DNA from: Pseudomonas sp. dw_612
GTDB taxonomy: Bacteria; Pseudomonadota; Gammaproteobacteria; Pseudomonadales; Pseudomonadaceae
DNA: 64,000 nt
Assembly: GCF_018449725.1 (NCBI RefSeq)
Contig: NZ_JAAVVC010000017.1
Location: forward strand, 92,988 to 156,987
Reading direction: 5' to 3'
Position 1 is the first letter of the stretch; every line of letters starts with the position of its first letter. The translations under genes and the position numbers were made by a program. This document shows positions 49,672 to 58,467 of the stretch, one piece after another. The notes beneath the pieces were generated by a model. That model was given only the letters and a program-made list of their open reading frames with translations, was not told the DNA's origin and made no database searches.

Positions 49672-50775
49672 CTAGATCGACAACTGCATCAAGCGCTCGC
49701 CCTGCACATTTTCCGTGGGCCGGCGCTTGTTCACCGCCAGTTCGCCGATCTTGATCAACCGCGTGCGAGTCACGTTGCGGCTCAGGCCCAACAGCGCGGC
49801 AGTGTGCACCTGGTTGTAATGGCTGAAGCGATACGCCGCGCGCAACAACGCGTCTTCGACTTTTTCGTGCAGCGCCCCGGCCTGTTCCTCGAAGAGCTTT
49901 TGAAAGGCGCGGTCGAGCAAGGCTTCCGGTGAATCGTCGACGCTGCCGTGATGATCGTCCTGACGCTCGATGCGCATGTTCGACAGGCGCAAGTCATCCC
50001 GTTCGATCACGCCGTTGCGGCAGATCAGCAGGGTGTGGTGAATCACGTTTTCCAGTTCGCGGATATTGCCTGGCCAACTGTAGCTGCGCAGTTTCAGCTC
50101 GGCCTCTTTGCTGATGGTGATGGTGCCGTAGCCGAGGCGCTGGCTGTAGGCTTCGACGAAATGCCGGGTCAACGGCAGGATGTCGCCGGGGCGGTCGCGC
50201 AACGGGCTGAGTTCCAGGCTGACCACGTCGAGGCGGTAGTACAAGTCCTCGCGAAAATGCCCGGCGTTGATGGCTTTCTCCAGTTGCACGTTGGTCGCCG
50301 CCAGCACCCGCACGTCGATGGGAATGCTTTTACGCGAGCCGAGGCGCACCACTTCACGCTCCTGCAACACCCGCAGCAACTTGACCTGGATCGCCATCGG
50401 CAAATCGCCGATTTCATCGAGGAACAGGGTGCCGCCATCCGCCTCTTCGAACCACCCGGCCTTGGCGCTTAACGCCCCGGTGAACGCGCCTTTTTCGTGG
50501 CCGAACAGTTCAGCTTCCACCAGGGATTCAGAGAACGCGCCGCAGTTCACCGCCACGAACGGCCGGTTGCGCCGGGCGCTGAGGTTGTGGATATGCCGCG
50601 CCACCAACTCCTTGCCGGTGCCGGTTTCACCGATGATCAGCACGCTGGCTTCACTCGGGGCGACCTGTTGCAAATGCGCGAGCAAGGCTTGGGATTTCGG
50701 GTCTTCGAACACTTGCGCGGTGGCGCGGATCGATGTGGCCAGGGCGGGCGAGGGCGGTAGGGTCAGCAGTTGCAT
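49672..50775 (-). CDS. sfnR: Sigma54-dependent activator SfnR
   Basis: Enhancer-binding protein of 367 residues without an N-terminal receiver domain, so its level, not phosphorylation, probably sets activity. The AAA+ domain has Walker A GETGTGKE, the sigma54 contact loop in GHEKGAFTGA and Walker B GTLFLDEIGDLP; a C-terminal helix-turn-helix ends the protein (LLGLSRNVTRTRLIKIG). The ATG at 50775 has GGAG 5 bases upstream; the ATG four codons earlier has none. It is the last gene of msuEDC-sfnR, and both sigma54 promoters in this region are its likely targets, including its own operon. Confidence 0.9.
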   Translation of the reverse strand: MQLLTLPPSPALATSIRATAQVFEDPKSQALLAHLQQVAPSEASVLIIGETGTGKELVARHIHNLSARRNRPFVAVNCGAFSESLVEAELFGHEKGAFTGALSAKAGWFEEADGGTLFLDEIGDLPMAIQVKLLRVLQEREVVRLGSRKSIPIDVRVLAATNVQLEKAINAGHFREDLYYRLDVVSLELSPLRDRPGDILPLTRHFVEAYSQRLGYGTITISKEAELKLRSYSWPGNIRELENVIHHTLLICRNGVIERDDLRLSNMRIERQDDHHGSVDDSPEALLDRAFQKLFEEQAGALHEKVEDALLRAAYRFSHYNQVHTAALLGLSRNVTRTRLIKIGELAVNKRRPTENVQGERLMQLSI

Positions 50776-50797
50776 GGCAGGCTCCATGAAGAGAAGG

Positions 50798-51985
50798 TCA
50801 GGAATAGAAAGTCGGGATCGGCAGGGACTGGTTCAGCGCCCAGTCACCCAGTTCATGGAGTTTGTAATCCACCGGGTCGTGCAGGGTTTGCGTGCGCAGG
50901 TTGCGCCAGTGGCGGTCCAGCCGCAGCGAGGCGTGGGTTGACCGTGCGCCGGTCACTTCGAATAAACGGCTACAGAGTTCCAGGCCATTGCGGGTCGCGG
51001 CGACCTTGGCCGTGGCTATCGCCGTCGCCAGATGCCCGCGCTCCTCGGCGCTGAGATTCGGGCCTTTGGCCCAGGCCTTGTCGAGCAGGTCGGCGGCGCG
51101 TTCCACCAGCAAACGAACGCCTTCGAGGGCTACCCAGAATTCGCCGTAATGGGCGAGTACATATGGGTCTTCGCGCACATCCTGGGTGCAGGATTTATGC
51201 CAGGGCCGGGTTTCGGTCAGGGTGTATTGCCGGGCTTCTTCGAAGGCGCCTTCGGCAATGCCGAGGAACATGTGGGTGAAGGTCAGCTGCGCGATCAAGG
51301 GCCGCAGGCAGGCGAATGGGGTGCTCAACGGACCCGGATCGAGCAGCAATTCCGACTCTTCGACGCGCACCCGTTCGAACGTGGCGCTGCCGCTGTCGGT
51401 CTGGCGCTGGCCCATGTTGTTCCAGTCGTTATGCAGGGTGATGCCGCTGCGACCGCTGGGGATGGCCGCGATCAACAACTTGCCGCCAGCAGTTTCATCC
51501 ACCGCCGAGGCGATCAGCATTTGCGAATCGCTGGCGCCGGAGCAGAAGCTTTTCTTGCCAGAAAACTCGCGCCAGCCGCCGAGGTTTTTCACCACGGTGC
51601 GGGTGTCCAGCGGATTCAGGGCGTTGCCCCAGAACCAGTTCTTGCGCGCGGTTTGCTCGAACCACGGCTGCCATTGCTCGGGTTTGGCGAACAGGCGTAC
51701 GGTGGCGAGCATCAGGTGATGGAAACCGAAGACATGCGCAATCGAACTGTCGACCTTGGCGAACTCGCGCACGATGGTCAGGGTTTCACTCCAACTGGCG
51801 CCGAGGCCGCCGTACTGGGTGGGAATGCTCAGCGCGAGCAGGCCGCTGTGGCGCAGGGCGTCACGTTCGGCCTTGGGCGTACCGCCACGTTCGTCGCGCT
51901 CGACGGCGGTCAGGGCAAACTCCGCCGCCAATTGGCGGGCGGTGTGCAAGGGAGAGAGCAGGGCGCTTTGTGGTTTGGCCGTCAC
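50798..51985 (-). CDS. msuC: FMNH2-dependent monooxygenase MsuC/SfnC
   Basis: Flavin-dependent monooxygenase of 395 residues with the acyl-CoA dehydrogenase fold (DszC/SfnB relatives). The start is the GTG at 51985 with GAGGAA 10 bases upstream. Recognisable parts are LLALSIPTQYGGLGASW, the flavin region FCSGASDSQML and the C-terminal VTGARSTHASLRLDRHWRN. MsuC is proposed to oxidise methanesulfinate to methanesulfonate, which MsuD then splits. It is separated from msuD by 149 bases that hold a perfect 43-base hairpin. Confidence 0.86.
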   Translation of the reverse strand: MTAKPQSALLSPLHTARQLAAEFALTAVERDERGGTPKAERDALRHSGLLALSIPTQYGGLGASWSETLTIVREFAKVDSSIAHVFGFHHLMLATVRLFAKPEQWQPWFEQTARKNWFWGNALNPLDTRTVVKNLGGWREFSGKKSFCSGASDSQMLIASAVDETAGGKLLIAAIPSGRSGITLHNDWNNMGQRQTDSGSATFERVRVEESELLLDPGPLSTPFACLRPLIAQLTFTHMFLGIAEGAFEEARQYTLTETRPWHKSCTQDVREDPYVLAHYGEFWVALEGVRLLVERAADLLDKAWAKGPNLSAEERGHLATAIATAKVAATRNGLELCSRLFEVTGARSTHASLRLDRHWRNLRTQTLHDPVDYKLHELGDWALNQSLPIPTFYS

Positions 51986-52012
51986 GCGGGGGTTCCTCTA
52001 TGTCAATCGACC

Positions 52013-52113
52013 CCCTGTAGGAGCTGACGAGTGAAACGAGGCTGCGATCTTTTGATCTTGATCTTTAAAGTCAAAAGATCGCAGCCTCGTTTCACTCGTC
52101 AGCTCCTACAGGG
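52013..52113. repeat. Perfect 43-base inverted repeat (REPIN) between msuD and msuC
   Basis: Positions 52013-52055 are the exact reverse complement of 52071-52113, with a 15-base loop. The arms are of the GGAGCTGACGAGTG / AGGCTGCGATC type. It lies inside the operon, so it would form a very stable hairpin in the msu mRNA. Confidence 0.95.
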
Positions 52114-52134
52114 AGCCAGATCCGGCGGCTGGGA

Positions 52135-53280
52135 TCAGGCTGTGGCTTTTGCCGGCAACACATCATTGGCAATCATTTCGCCAAACGGCCCGGTGAGGTT
52201 GGTCACGCCACGTCCGGCCAGGCTGGCATACGGCTCCGGCAGCAGCGGGAACACCAGTTCGGCAAAGCGATACGCTTCTTCAAGGTGTGGATAACCGGAG
52301 AAGATAAAACTCTCGATTCCCAGGTCCGCGTATTCCTTGATCCGCGCCGCCACTTGTTGCGGATCGCCCACCAGTGCGGTCCCGGCACCGCCGCGCACCA
52401 GGCCGACACCGGCCCACAAGTTAGGGGCGATTTCCAGGTTGTCGCGACGCCCGTCATGCAACGCCGCCATGCGTCGCTGACCTTCGGAATCAAACCGCGA
52501 GAACGACTTCTGCGCCGCCGCGATGGTCTCGTCGCTGATGTGCTCGATCAGTTTGTCCGCAGCTTTCCACGCTTCTTCGGCGGTCTCACGCACGATCACA
52601 TGCAGACGAATCCCGAACTTGACCGTGCGCCCGTTACGCGCGGCACGCTCACGCACATCGGCAAGCTTTTGCGCCACGGCGGCCGGTGGCTCGCCCCAGG
52701 TCAGGTACACGTCGACCTGCTCGGCGGCGAGTTCATGGGCCGCTTCGGAAGAACCACCGAAGTACAGCGGCGGATAGGGTTTCTGCACCGGCGGATACAA
52801 AGCCTTGGCGTTTTGCACTTGCAGGTGTTTGCCTTCGAAGTCGACGGATTCGCCTTGCAGCACCCGACGCCAGATCTGCAGGAATTCGTCGGTGACTTCG
52901 TAGCGTTCGCTGTGATCGAGGAAAATCCCGTCGCCACGGTTTTCGTCCGGGTCGCCACCGGTCACCACGTTGATCAACAGGCGGCCATTGGACAAACGAT
53001 CCAGGGTCGCAGCCATGCGCGCCGAGACGGTCGGCGAGATGATCCCCGGACGAATCGCCACCAGATATTTCAGGCGTTCGGTCAACGGCACCAGCGCCGA
53101 GGCGATCACCCACGAATCTTCGCAGGAGCGCCCGGTGGGAATCAGCACACCGTGGTAACCGAGGCTGTCAGCGGCCTGGGCCACTTGTTTCAGATAGTTG
53201 AGCGTCACCGGGCGGGCGCCCTGGGTGGTGCCCAGGTAATGGCCGTCGCCGTGGGTGGGCAGAAACCAGAAAACATCCAT
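52135..53280 (-). CDS. msuD: FMNH2-dependent alkanesulfonate/methanesulfonate monooxygenase MsuD
   Basis: Luciferase-like monooxygenase of 381 residues, the usual SsuD/MsuD length. It opens MDVFWFLPTHGDGHYLG, contains the flavin-site segment INVVTGGDPDENRGDG and ends with an extended C-terminus. It splits methanesulfonate (or other alkanesulfonates) to sulfite and the aldehyde, using FMNH2 from MsuE, encoded 10 bases upstream. SsuD is the alternative; the operon with msuC and sfnR and no ssu transporter genes favours MsuD. Confidence 0.9.
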   Translation of the reverse strand: MDVFWFLPTHGDGHYLGTTQGARPVTLNYLKQVAQAADSLGYHGVLIPTGRSCEDSWVIASALVPLTERLKYLVAIRPGIISPTVSARMAATLDRLSNGRLLINVVTGGDPDENRGDGIFLDHSERYEVTDEFLQIWRRVLQGESVDFEGKHLQVQNAKALYPPVQKPYPPLYFGGSSEAAHELAAEQVDVYLTWGEPPAAVAQKLADVRERAARNGRTVKFGIRLHVIVRETAEEAWKAADKLIEHISDETIAAAQKSFSRFDSEGQRRMAALHDGRRDNLEIAPNLWAGVGLVRGGAGTALVGDPQQVAARIKEYADLGIESFIFSGYPHLEEAYRFAELVFPLLPEPYASLAGRGVTNLTGPFGEMIANDVLPAKATA

Positions 53281-53290
53281 GAAGAGATCC

Positions 53291-53854
53291 TTAAGCGATT
53301 TTCAGCAGATTTTTGGGGTGCACGCCAAACAGTGGCGCGGCGCGTTCTGCAGCAAGACGAATGCGGGCCTTCAAGGGCTCACTGGTTATTTGATAATTCG
53401 AGAAATCGGCTTCGGTGGCGTAGACGCCAATCGGCAAGGTCAGGGCCTGGAAGAAACTGAACAGCGGCCGCAACTGATGATCGAGCACCAGCGCATGGCG
53501 CTCGCTGCCACCGGTGGCGGCCAGCAACACCGGGGTGTTGATCAGCGCATTGAGGTCGATCAGGTCGAACAGGTGCTTGAGCAGGCCCGGGTAGGAACCG
53601 CGATAAACCGGCGCGGCGACGATCAGCAGGTCAGCGCTTTCGATGGCTTGCAGCTCGGCTTCGATCTCGGCACTCAGTTCCTGACGAGCGAGGGCGGCGC
53701 CCAGTGGTCGGGCGATGTCGCCCAGTTCGATCAGCTTGCTCTCGATCGGCAATTGCTCACCGAGTTCGGCCAACAGCGCTTGGGTCAGCACCAAGGTGCG
53801 GGACGGACGCCAGGTACCGCCGGAGAGGGCAACGACTTTCAATGGACGCGACAT
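53291..53854 (-). CDS. msuE: NAD(P)H:FMN reductase MsuE
   Basis: Flavodoxin-fold FMN reductase of 187 residues. The phosphate loop is ALSGGTWRPSRT and the flavin-site segment APVYRGSYPGLLKHLFD. It supplies reduced FMN to the monooxygenases MsuD and MsuC. The ATG at 53854 has AAGGAA 8 bases upstream; the frame is open for 24 codons before it but these lie in the leader after the sigma54 promoter. It is the first gene of the operon. Confidence 0.9.
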   Translation of the reverse strand: MSRPLKVVALSGGTWRPSRTLVLTQALLAELGEQLPIESKLIELGDIARPLGAALARQELSAEIEAELQAIESADLLIVAAPVYRGSYPGLLKHLFDLIDLNALINTPVLLAATGGSERHALVLDHQLRPLFSFFQALTLPIGVYATEADFSNYQITSEPLKARIRLAAERAAPLFGVHPKNLLKIA

Positions 53855-53909
53855 GATCAGTTCCTTTTTAAACAGTTGCTCAGGGAGCAGTGAAGAGTCA
53901 CTGGGCTTG

Positions 53910-53925
53910 AGCAAGACCTGTACCA
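53910..53925 (-). promoter_or_regulatory. Sigma54 promoter of msuEDC-sfnR
   Basis: Read on the minus strand, TGGTAC-AGGTC-TTGCT has GG and GC 10 bases apart and matches TGGCAC-N5-TTGCW at all but one position. It is 56 bases before the msuE ATG, giving a start near 53899. Confidence 0.8.
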
Positions 53926-53933
53926 ATCCTTCG

Positions 53934-53954
53934 AAGCCCCGTATTCCGGGGCTT
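53934..53954. other. Perfect inverted repeat just upstream of the msuE promoter
   Basis: AAGCCCCG-TATTC-CGGGGCTT, 8-base arms with a 5-base loop. It is 9 bases beyond the -24 element. It could be a protein site or a hairpin ending a short transcript. Confidence 0.4.
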
Positions 53955-54007
53955 TCAGCGCTACCTTCGATGGCGACTGTGCGATTAGCAGGGCCATTTG
54001 TTGAATG

Positions 54008-54027
54008 ACTGTTGCCAGGCGAACAGT
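54008..54027 (-). promoter_or_regulatory. Candidate SfnR enhancer upstream of msuE
   Basis: ACTGTT-N8-AACAGT, the same arms and spacing as before sfnB (45753). Its centre is about 118 bases upstream of the expected msuE start. The rest of the 389-base gap between msuE and the lipoprotein gene is AT-rich near 54050-54130 and shows no gene. Confidence 0.6.
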
Positions 54028-54243
54028 TGCATGGGCAACAGCGGGCGAAGCGATGCAGTTGTTATAAAGGCTTGTTGTTATTCCGTAAAAGATCATTAAA
54101 AGATATTTATAGATCTTTATTGAATATGCAGGTGGCGAACTTTTGATCCTGATACCCACTATCGAGAGCGTTGATTTCTGCCCGGCGCGGGCCGGGCGTA
54201 GCCTTCACCCATCGCCAAACACAAGATTGTCAGGACGCTCCCC

Positions 54244-54513
54244 ATGAATCGTTTACTCGCTGTTTCCTTGCTGCTCGCCGCTTCAGTCCTCGCTGGCTGT
54301 GCCAGCCATGTTTCGCCGGAATTGCGCCCCTACACCGCCGAAGAAACCAAGGAACTGGCGCTGGAAGCCTTGAACCGCCAGGGCTTGTCCTTTGAGGAAT
54401 ACCACGCGAAAAAAGCCGCATTGCTCGGCCAGCCACAGAAGTCGTTTGGCTTTGATAGCCAAGGCGAGATGAACGCTGAGCGGGCCGTACACCTTCACGG
54501 TCGTCCAAGCTGA
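54244..54513 (+). CDS. Small lipoprotein
   Basis: Lipoprotein of 89 residues with a signal peptide MNRLLAVSLLLAASVLAGC; the lipobox LAGC puts the lipidated Cys at 19. The mature part is short and charged (RPYTAEETKELALEALN) with no known domain. Residue 20 is Ala, so Lol-dependent transfer to the outer membrane is expected. It stands alone between the msu operon promoter and a LysE-type gene. Function unknown. Confidence 0.78.
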   Translation: MNRLLAVSLLLAASVLAGCASHVSPELRPYTAEETKELALEALNRQGLSFEEYHAKKAALLGQPQKSFGFDSQGEMNAERAVHLHGRPS

Positions 54514-54614
54514 GTCGCGACTGTACCGCTCGAACTTTTACCCAACTGTCCGTGGGTTTCCCGCAAGGCGTGCGATAGGGTCAATACCTGACTGACCCTG
54601 ACGGACTGCCACCG

Positions 54615-55229
54615 ATGACGCTCTCGCTCGATCTGCTGCTGGGCTTTGCCCTGTTTGCCCTCGTCACCTCGATCACCCCCGGCCCGAACAACACCATGTT
54701 GCTGGCATCGGGCGTGAACTTCGGCTTTAACCGCACCATTCCCCATATGCTCGGCATCACCTGCGGCTTTTTCGTGCTGGTGGTTGCGGTGGGTTTTGGC
54801 TTGGGCGCGGTGTTTCAAACCTATCCATTGCTCTACACCGTGTTGCGTTACGTCGGCGCGGCGTATTTGCTGTATTTGGCGTGGAAAATCGCTCACTCGG
54901 GGCCGGTGTCCGAGAGTGAGAAGGGCGAGAGCAAACCGATCAGCTACCTCAGCGCTGCGGCGTTTCAGTGGGTCAATCCCAAGGCCTGGATCATGGCCAT
55001 TGGCGCCATCAGCACCTACACGCCGATGCAGGGGTATTTCACCAATGTGATCGTGATTGCTGCGGTTTTTGCCTTGATCAACCTGCCGAGTGTCGGCGTC
55101 TGGGCCGGTTGCGGCACACTGTTGCGCAATGTGTTGAAGGATCGCCGCTGGTTGCGCGTGTTCAACTGGGGCATGGCTTTGCTGCTGGTGGCTTCGCTGT
55201 ATCCGTTGTTGATTGAAAGCTTTAGCTGA
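54615..55229 (+). CDS. LysE/RhtB-family amino-acid exporter
   Basis: Membrane exporter of 204 residues with five to six hydrophobic segments and the family signature SITPGPNNTMLLASG near the N-terminus; FQWVNPKAWIMAIGA is the second conserved stretch. Such proteins export amino acids or small metabolites; the substrate here is unknown. Confidence 0.87.
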   Translation: MTLSLDLLLGFALFALVTSITPGPNNTMLLASGVNFGFNRTIPHMLGITCGFFVLVVAVGFGLGAVFQTYPLLYTVLRYVGAAYLLYLAWKIAHSGPVSESEKGESKPISYLSAAAFQWVNPKAWIMAIGAISTYTPMQGYFTNVIVIAAVFALINLPSVGVWAGCGTLLRNVLKDRRWLRVFNWGMALLLVASLYPLLIESFS

Positions 55230-55357
55230 CGCATTGCTTCAACCGGTTGGCCGATGCCTGTTAAGCTCGACTTCAGGAGCGTTCCTACGCACTTTTAAAT
55301 GAAGTTGTTCTTCTTTAACGGCCTCCGATCAGGTATTGCTGACGTGCGGATAATTCG

Positions 55358-55381
55358 GCGTCGCCCACAAGGCGACGCTTT
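55358..55381. terminator. Hairpin between the LysE gene and the cysteine desulfurase gene
   Basis: GCGTCGCC-CACAA-GGCGACGC followed by TTT: an 8-base perfect stem. It lies 58 bases before the next start codon, so it could terminate the upstream transcript or sit in the leader of the next gene. Confidence 0.5.
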
Positions 55382-55435
55382 GAACTATTCAGCTACGAGC
55401 CTCCTGATCCCGGAACACGCTCTGCGAGTCTTTTT

Positions 55436-56593
55436 ATGAATAAACGTCCGTTGTATTTCGACTACGCCGCCACCACGCCGGTGGATGAGCGGGTCATCAA
55501 GGTTATGGTCGAGTGTCTGGGTTTCAACGGCAATTTCGGTAACCCGGCGTCCAGCTCCCATGCGTTTGGCCAGCAGGCCCGACAATCGGTCGAGCAGGCG
55601 CGTCAGCAGGTGGCCGAATTGGTAGGAGCGCAGGCCGAGCAGATTGTCTGGACCTCCGGCGCCACCGAATCGAATAACCTGGCGCTCAAGGGCGTCGCCC
55701 AGGCCCGAGGCGTGTCCGGCGGCCACATCATTACCAGCCAGATTGAACACAAGGCGATTCTCGACACCGCGAAACAATTGCAGGACGCCGGCGTGGCGGT
55801 GACCTATCTGGTGCCGGACGCTGAAGGCCTGATCACCCCGCAAGCGGTCAGCGCCGCGATGCGCGATGACACCTTTCTGGTGTCGCTGATGCTGGTGAAT
55901 AACGAATTGGGCACGGTCAACGACATCCCGGCCATCGGTCAGGTGGTGCGTAATCGTGACGCGTTGTTTCACGTCGATGCCGCACAGGGCGCGGGTAAAG
56001 TCGCGATCGACCTGGCCGAATGGCCGGTGGATCTGATGTCGTTTTCGGCGCACAAGATCTACGGCCCCAAAGGCATCGGCGCGCTGTATGTCGGCCCGCG
56101 AGCGCAACAGCGGTTGCAGGCTCAGATCCACGGCGGCGGTCACGAGGGCGGCTTGCGTTCCGGCACCCTGGCCACGCACCAGATCGTGGCCATGGGCGAA
56201 GCGTTTGCGCTGGCGGCGAGCTTGTTTGATGACGAGAAAGCCACCATCGTTCATCTCCGGGAACGCTTGCTCGAACACCTGTTGAGCCTGCCCGGCGTGC
56301 GCCTCAACGGCAGCGCGACCCAACGCATTCCCCACACCCTGAGCCTGACCTTCGGCGAAGGCGAATTCAACGCGGCGGCGCTGGGCCATTCGATTGCGTT
56401 TTCCGCGACCTCGGCCTGCAATTCCGCCAGCAATGCGCCATCCCATGTGTTACTCGCCCTGGGGCACGACGCCCGCTCGGCCGGTCGCACCATCCGCTTG
56501 AGCCTCGGGCGGTTCACCACCGAGCAGGACATTGACCAAGCGATCGAACTGATTAAAGCGGCCAATGCCAGCGCCCCGGCGTTCTGGCAATAA
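55436..56593 (+). CDS. IscS-like cysteine desulfurase
   Basis: Class V PLP enzyme of 385 residues. The PLP lysine is K207 (SFSAHKIYGPKG) and the catalytic Cys is C328 in SATSACNSAS, placed as in IscS/NifS group I enzymes. It should release sulfur from cysteine to form alanine and a persulfide. No iscU, iscA or sulfur-acceptor gene is beside it, so it is a stand-alone second desulfurase and not the housekeeping IscS. Codon use is like its neighbours. Confidence 0.86.
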   Translation: MNKRPLYFDYAATTPVDERVIKVMVECLGFNGNFGNPASSSHAFGQQARQSVEQARQQVAELVGAQAEQIVWTSGATESNNLALKGVAQARGVSGGHIITSQIEHKAILDTAKQLQDAGVAVTYLVPDAEGLITPQAVSAAMRDDTFLVSLMLVNNELGTVNDIPAIGQVVRNRDALFHVDAAQGAGKVAIDLAEWPVDLMSFSAHKIYGPKGIGALYVGPRAQQRLQAQIHGGGHEGGLRSGTLATHQIVAMGEAFALAASLFDDEKATIVHLRERLLEHLLSLPGVRLNGSATQRIPHTLSLTFGEGEFNAAALGHSIAFSATSACNSASNAPSHVLLALGHDARSAGRTIRLSLGRFTTEQDIDQAIELIKAANASAPAFWQ

Positions 56594-56658
56594 GCCGTTA
56601 AAGCGCCGACTCAGATCGGCACTCAACAATAATGATGAAGTGGTTAGCAGGAGACATG

Positions 56659-58467
56659 ATGAGCACGCAGCCTTTGACCCATGGATTGGTACCCCAGCGC
56701 CTGGCGCAAACCCGTGAGCTGATGAGCCGGGAGGGCATTCACGCCCTGCTGGTGCCGTCGGCCGACCCGCACCTGTCCGAATACCTGCCGGGTTACTGGC
56801 AGGGTCGGCAATGGCTGTCGGGTTTCCACGGTTCGGTGGGCACCCTGATTGTTACGCCGGATTTCGCCGGTGTCTGGGCCGACAGCCGTTACTGGGAACA
56901 AGCGAGTAAGGAACTCAAGGGCAGCGGCATCGAACTGGTCAAGCTGCAACCGGGTCAACCTGGTCCGCTGGACTGGCTGGCCGATCAAACCCCTGAAGGC
57001 GGCGTCGTTGCCGTCGATGGCGCGGTGATGGCGGTGGCCTCGGCGCGCACGCTCGGCGGCAAACTCGAAGAGCGCGGTGCTCGTTTGCGCACTGACATCG
57101 ACCTGCTGAGTGAAGTCTGGAGCGACCGCCCAAGCCTGCCGAACGAGCCGATTTATCAACACTTGCCGCCGCAAGCGACGGTCAGTCGTGGCGAGAAACT
57201 GGCCACGCTGCGCGAAGTGTTGAAAGAGCGCGGTGCCGACTGGCATTTCATCGCCACCCTCGACGACATCGCCTGGCTGTTCAACCTGCGCGGCGGCGAT
57301 GTGTCGTTCAACCCGGTGTTTGTGTCCTTCGCCTTGATCAATCAGCAGCAGGCCACTTTGTTTGTGGCCCTGAGCAAAGTCAGCGCCGAACTGCGCGGCA
57401 TCCTCGAACAGGATGGCGTGACCCTGCGTGATTACAGCGAAGTGGCGGATGCCCTGCGCGCCGTGCCGAGCGGTGCGAGCCTGCAGGTTGATCCGGCCCG
57501 TGTCACCGCCGGTTTGCTGGATAACCTGGACGGCGGCGTAAAACTGCTGGAAGGGCTGAACCCGACCACGTTGGCCAAATCCCGGAAAAGCCTGGACGAC
57601 GCTGAACACATTCGCCGGGCCATGGAGCAGGACGGCGCGGCGCTGTGCGAATTCTTCGCCTGGCTGGAATCGGCCTGGGGCCGTGAGCGCATCACCGAAC
57701 TGACCATTGACGAACACCTGACCGCGGCCCGCACCCGGCGCCCGGATTATGTGTCGCTGAGTTTCAACACCATTGCCGCGTTCAACGCCAATGGCGCGAT
57801 GCCGCACTACCACGCCACCGAAGAAGAACACGCGGTGATCGAAGGCGATGGCCTGTTGCTGATCGACTCCGGCGGCCAATACCTGGGCGGCACCACCGAT
57901 ATCACGCGGATGGTGCCGGTCGGCACGCCAACCGATGAGCAGAAGCGCGACTGCACGCGGGTGCTCAAGGGGGTGATTGCATTGTCCCGTGCGCAATTCC
58001 CTCGGGGCATTTTGTCGCCGTTGCTGGATGCCATCGCCCGCGCGCCGATATGGGCCGAGAGCGTTGATTACGGCCACGGCACCGGTCATGGCGTCGGTTA
58101 TTTCCTGAACGTTCACGAAGGCCCGCAAGTGATTGCCTATCAAGCCGCCGCGGCACCGCAAACCGCGATGCAGCCGGGGATGATCACGTCCATCGAGCCA
58201 GGGACGTATCGTCCGGGTCGCTGGGGTGTGCGGATCGAAAACCTGGTGTTGAACCGTGAAGCAGGCAAGAGCGAGTTCGGCGAATTCCTGAAATTCGAAA
58301 CCCTGACCCTGTGCCCGATCGACACCCGCTGCCTGGAACCGTCGTTGCTGACTGAAGACGAGAAACAGTGGTTCAACGGCTATCACGCTGAAGTGCGCGA
58401 GCGCTTGAGTTCGTTGCTCGACGGTGCCGCCCTGGAGTGGTTGAACACCCGGACGGCGGCTATCTGA
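56659..58467 (+). CDS. Xaa-Pro aminopeptidase (aminopeptidase P, M24 family)
   Basis: Metallopeptidase of 602 residues, the three-domain form: two creatinase-like N-terminal domains and a C-terminal pita-bread domain. Metal ligands are seen in LIDSGGQYLGGTTDITR, the His of GTGHGVGYFLNVHEGP, and Glu in SIEPGTYRPGRWGVRIEN. It removes an N-terminal residue before proline in the cytoplasm. AGGAG stands 5 bases before the ATG at 56659, preferred over ATGs at 56632 and 56656. Its 3' end overlaps the convergent LysR gene by 8 bases. Confidence 0.9.
   Translation: MSTQPLTHGLVPQRLAQTRELMSREGIHALLVPSADPHLSEYLPGYWQGRQWLSGFHGSVGTLIVTPDFAGVWADSRYWEQASKELKGSGIELVKLQPGQPGPLDWLADQTPEGGVVAVDGAVMAVASARTLGGKLEERGARLRTDIDLLSEVWSDRPSLPNEPIYQHLPPQATVSRGEKLATLREVLKERGADWHFIATLDDIAWLFNLRGGDVSFNPVFVSFALINQQQATLFVALSKVSAELRGILEQDGVTLRDYSEVADALRAVPSGASLQVDPARVTAGLLDNLDGGVKLLEGLNPTTLAKSRKSLDDAEHIRRAMEQDGAALCEFFAWLESAWGRERITELTIDEHLTAARTRRPDYVSLSFNTIAAFNANGAMPHYHATEEEHAVIEGDGLLLIDSGGQYLGGTTDITRMVPVGTPTDEQKRDCTRVLKGVIALSRAQFPRGILSPLLDAIARAPIWAESVDYGHGTGHGVGYFLNVHEGPQVIAYQAAAAPQTAMQPGMITSIEPGTYRPGRWGVRIENLVLNREAGKSEFGEFLKFETLTLCPIDTRCLEPSLLTEDEKQWFNGYHAEVRERLSSLLDGAALEWLNTRTAAI

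Noticed and set aside
50776..50787. Earlier start of sfnR at 50787
   Set aside because: No ribosome site precedes it, while the ATG at 50775 has GGAG at a good distance.
7694..52113. Treating the many paired palindromes as a CRISPR array or as rho-independent terminators
   Set aside because: They are dispersed single pairs with REP-type arms, not regularly spaced direct repeats with unique spacers, and most lack a T-run.
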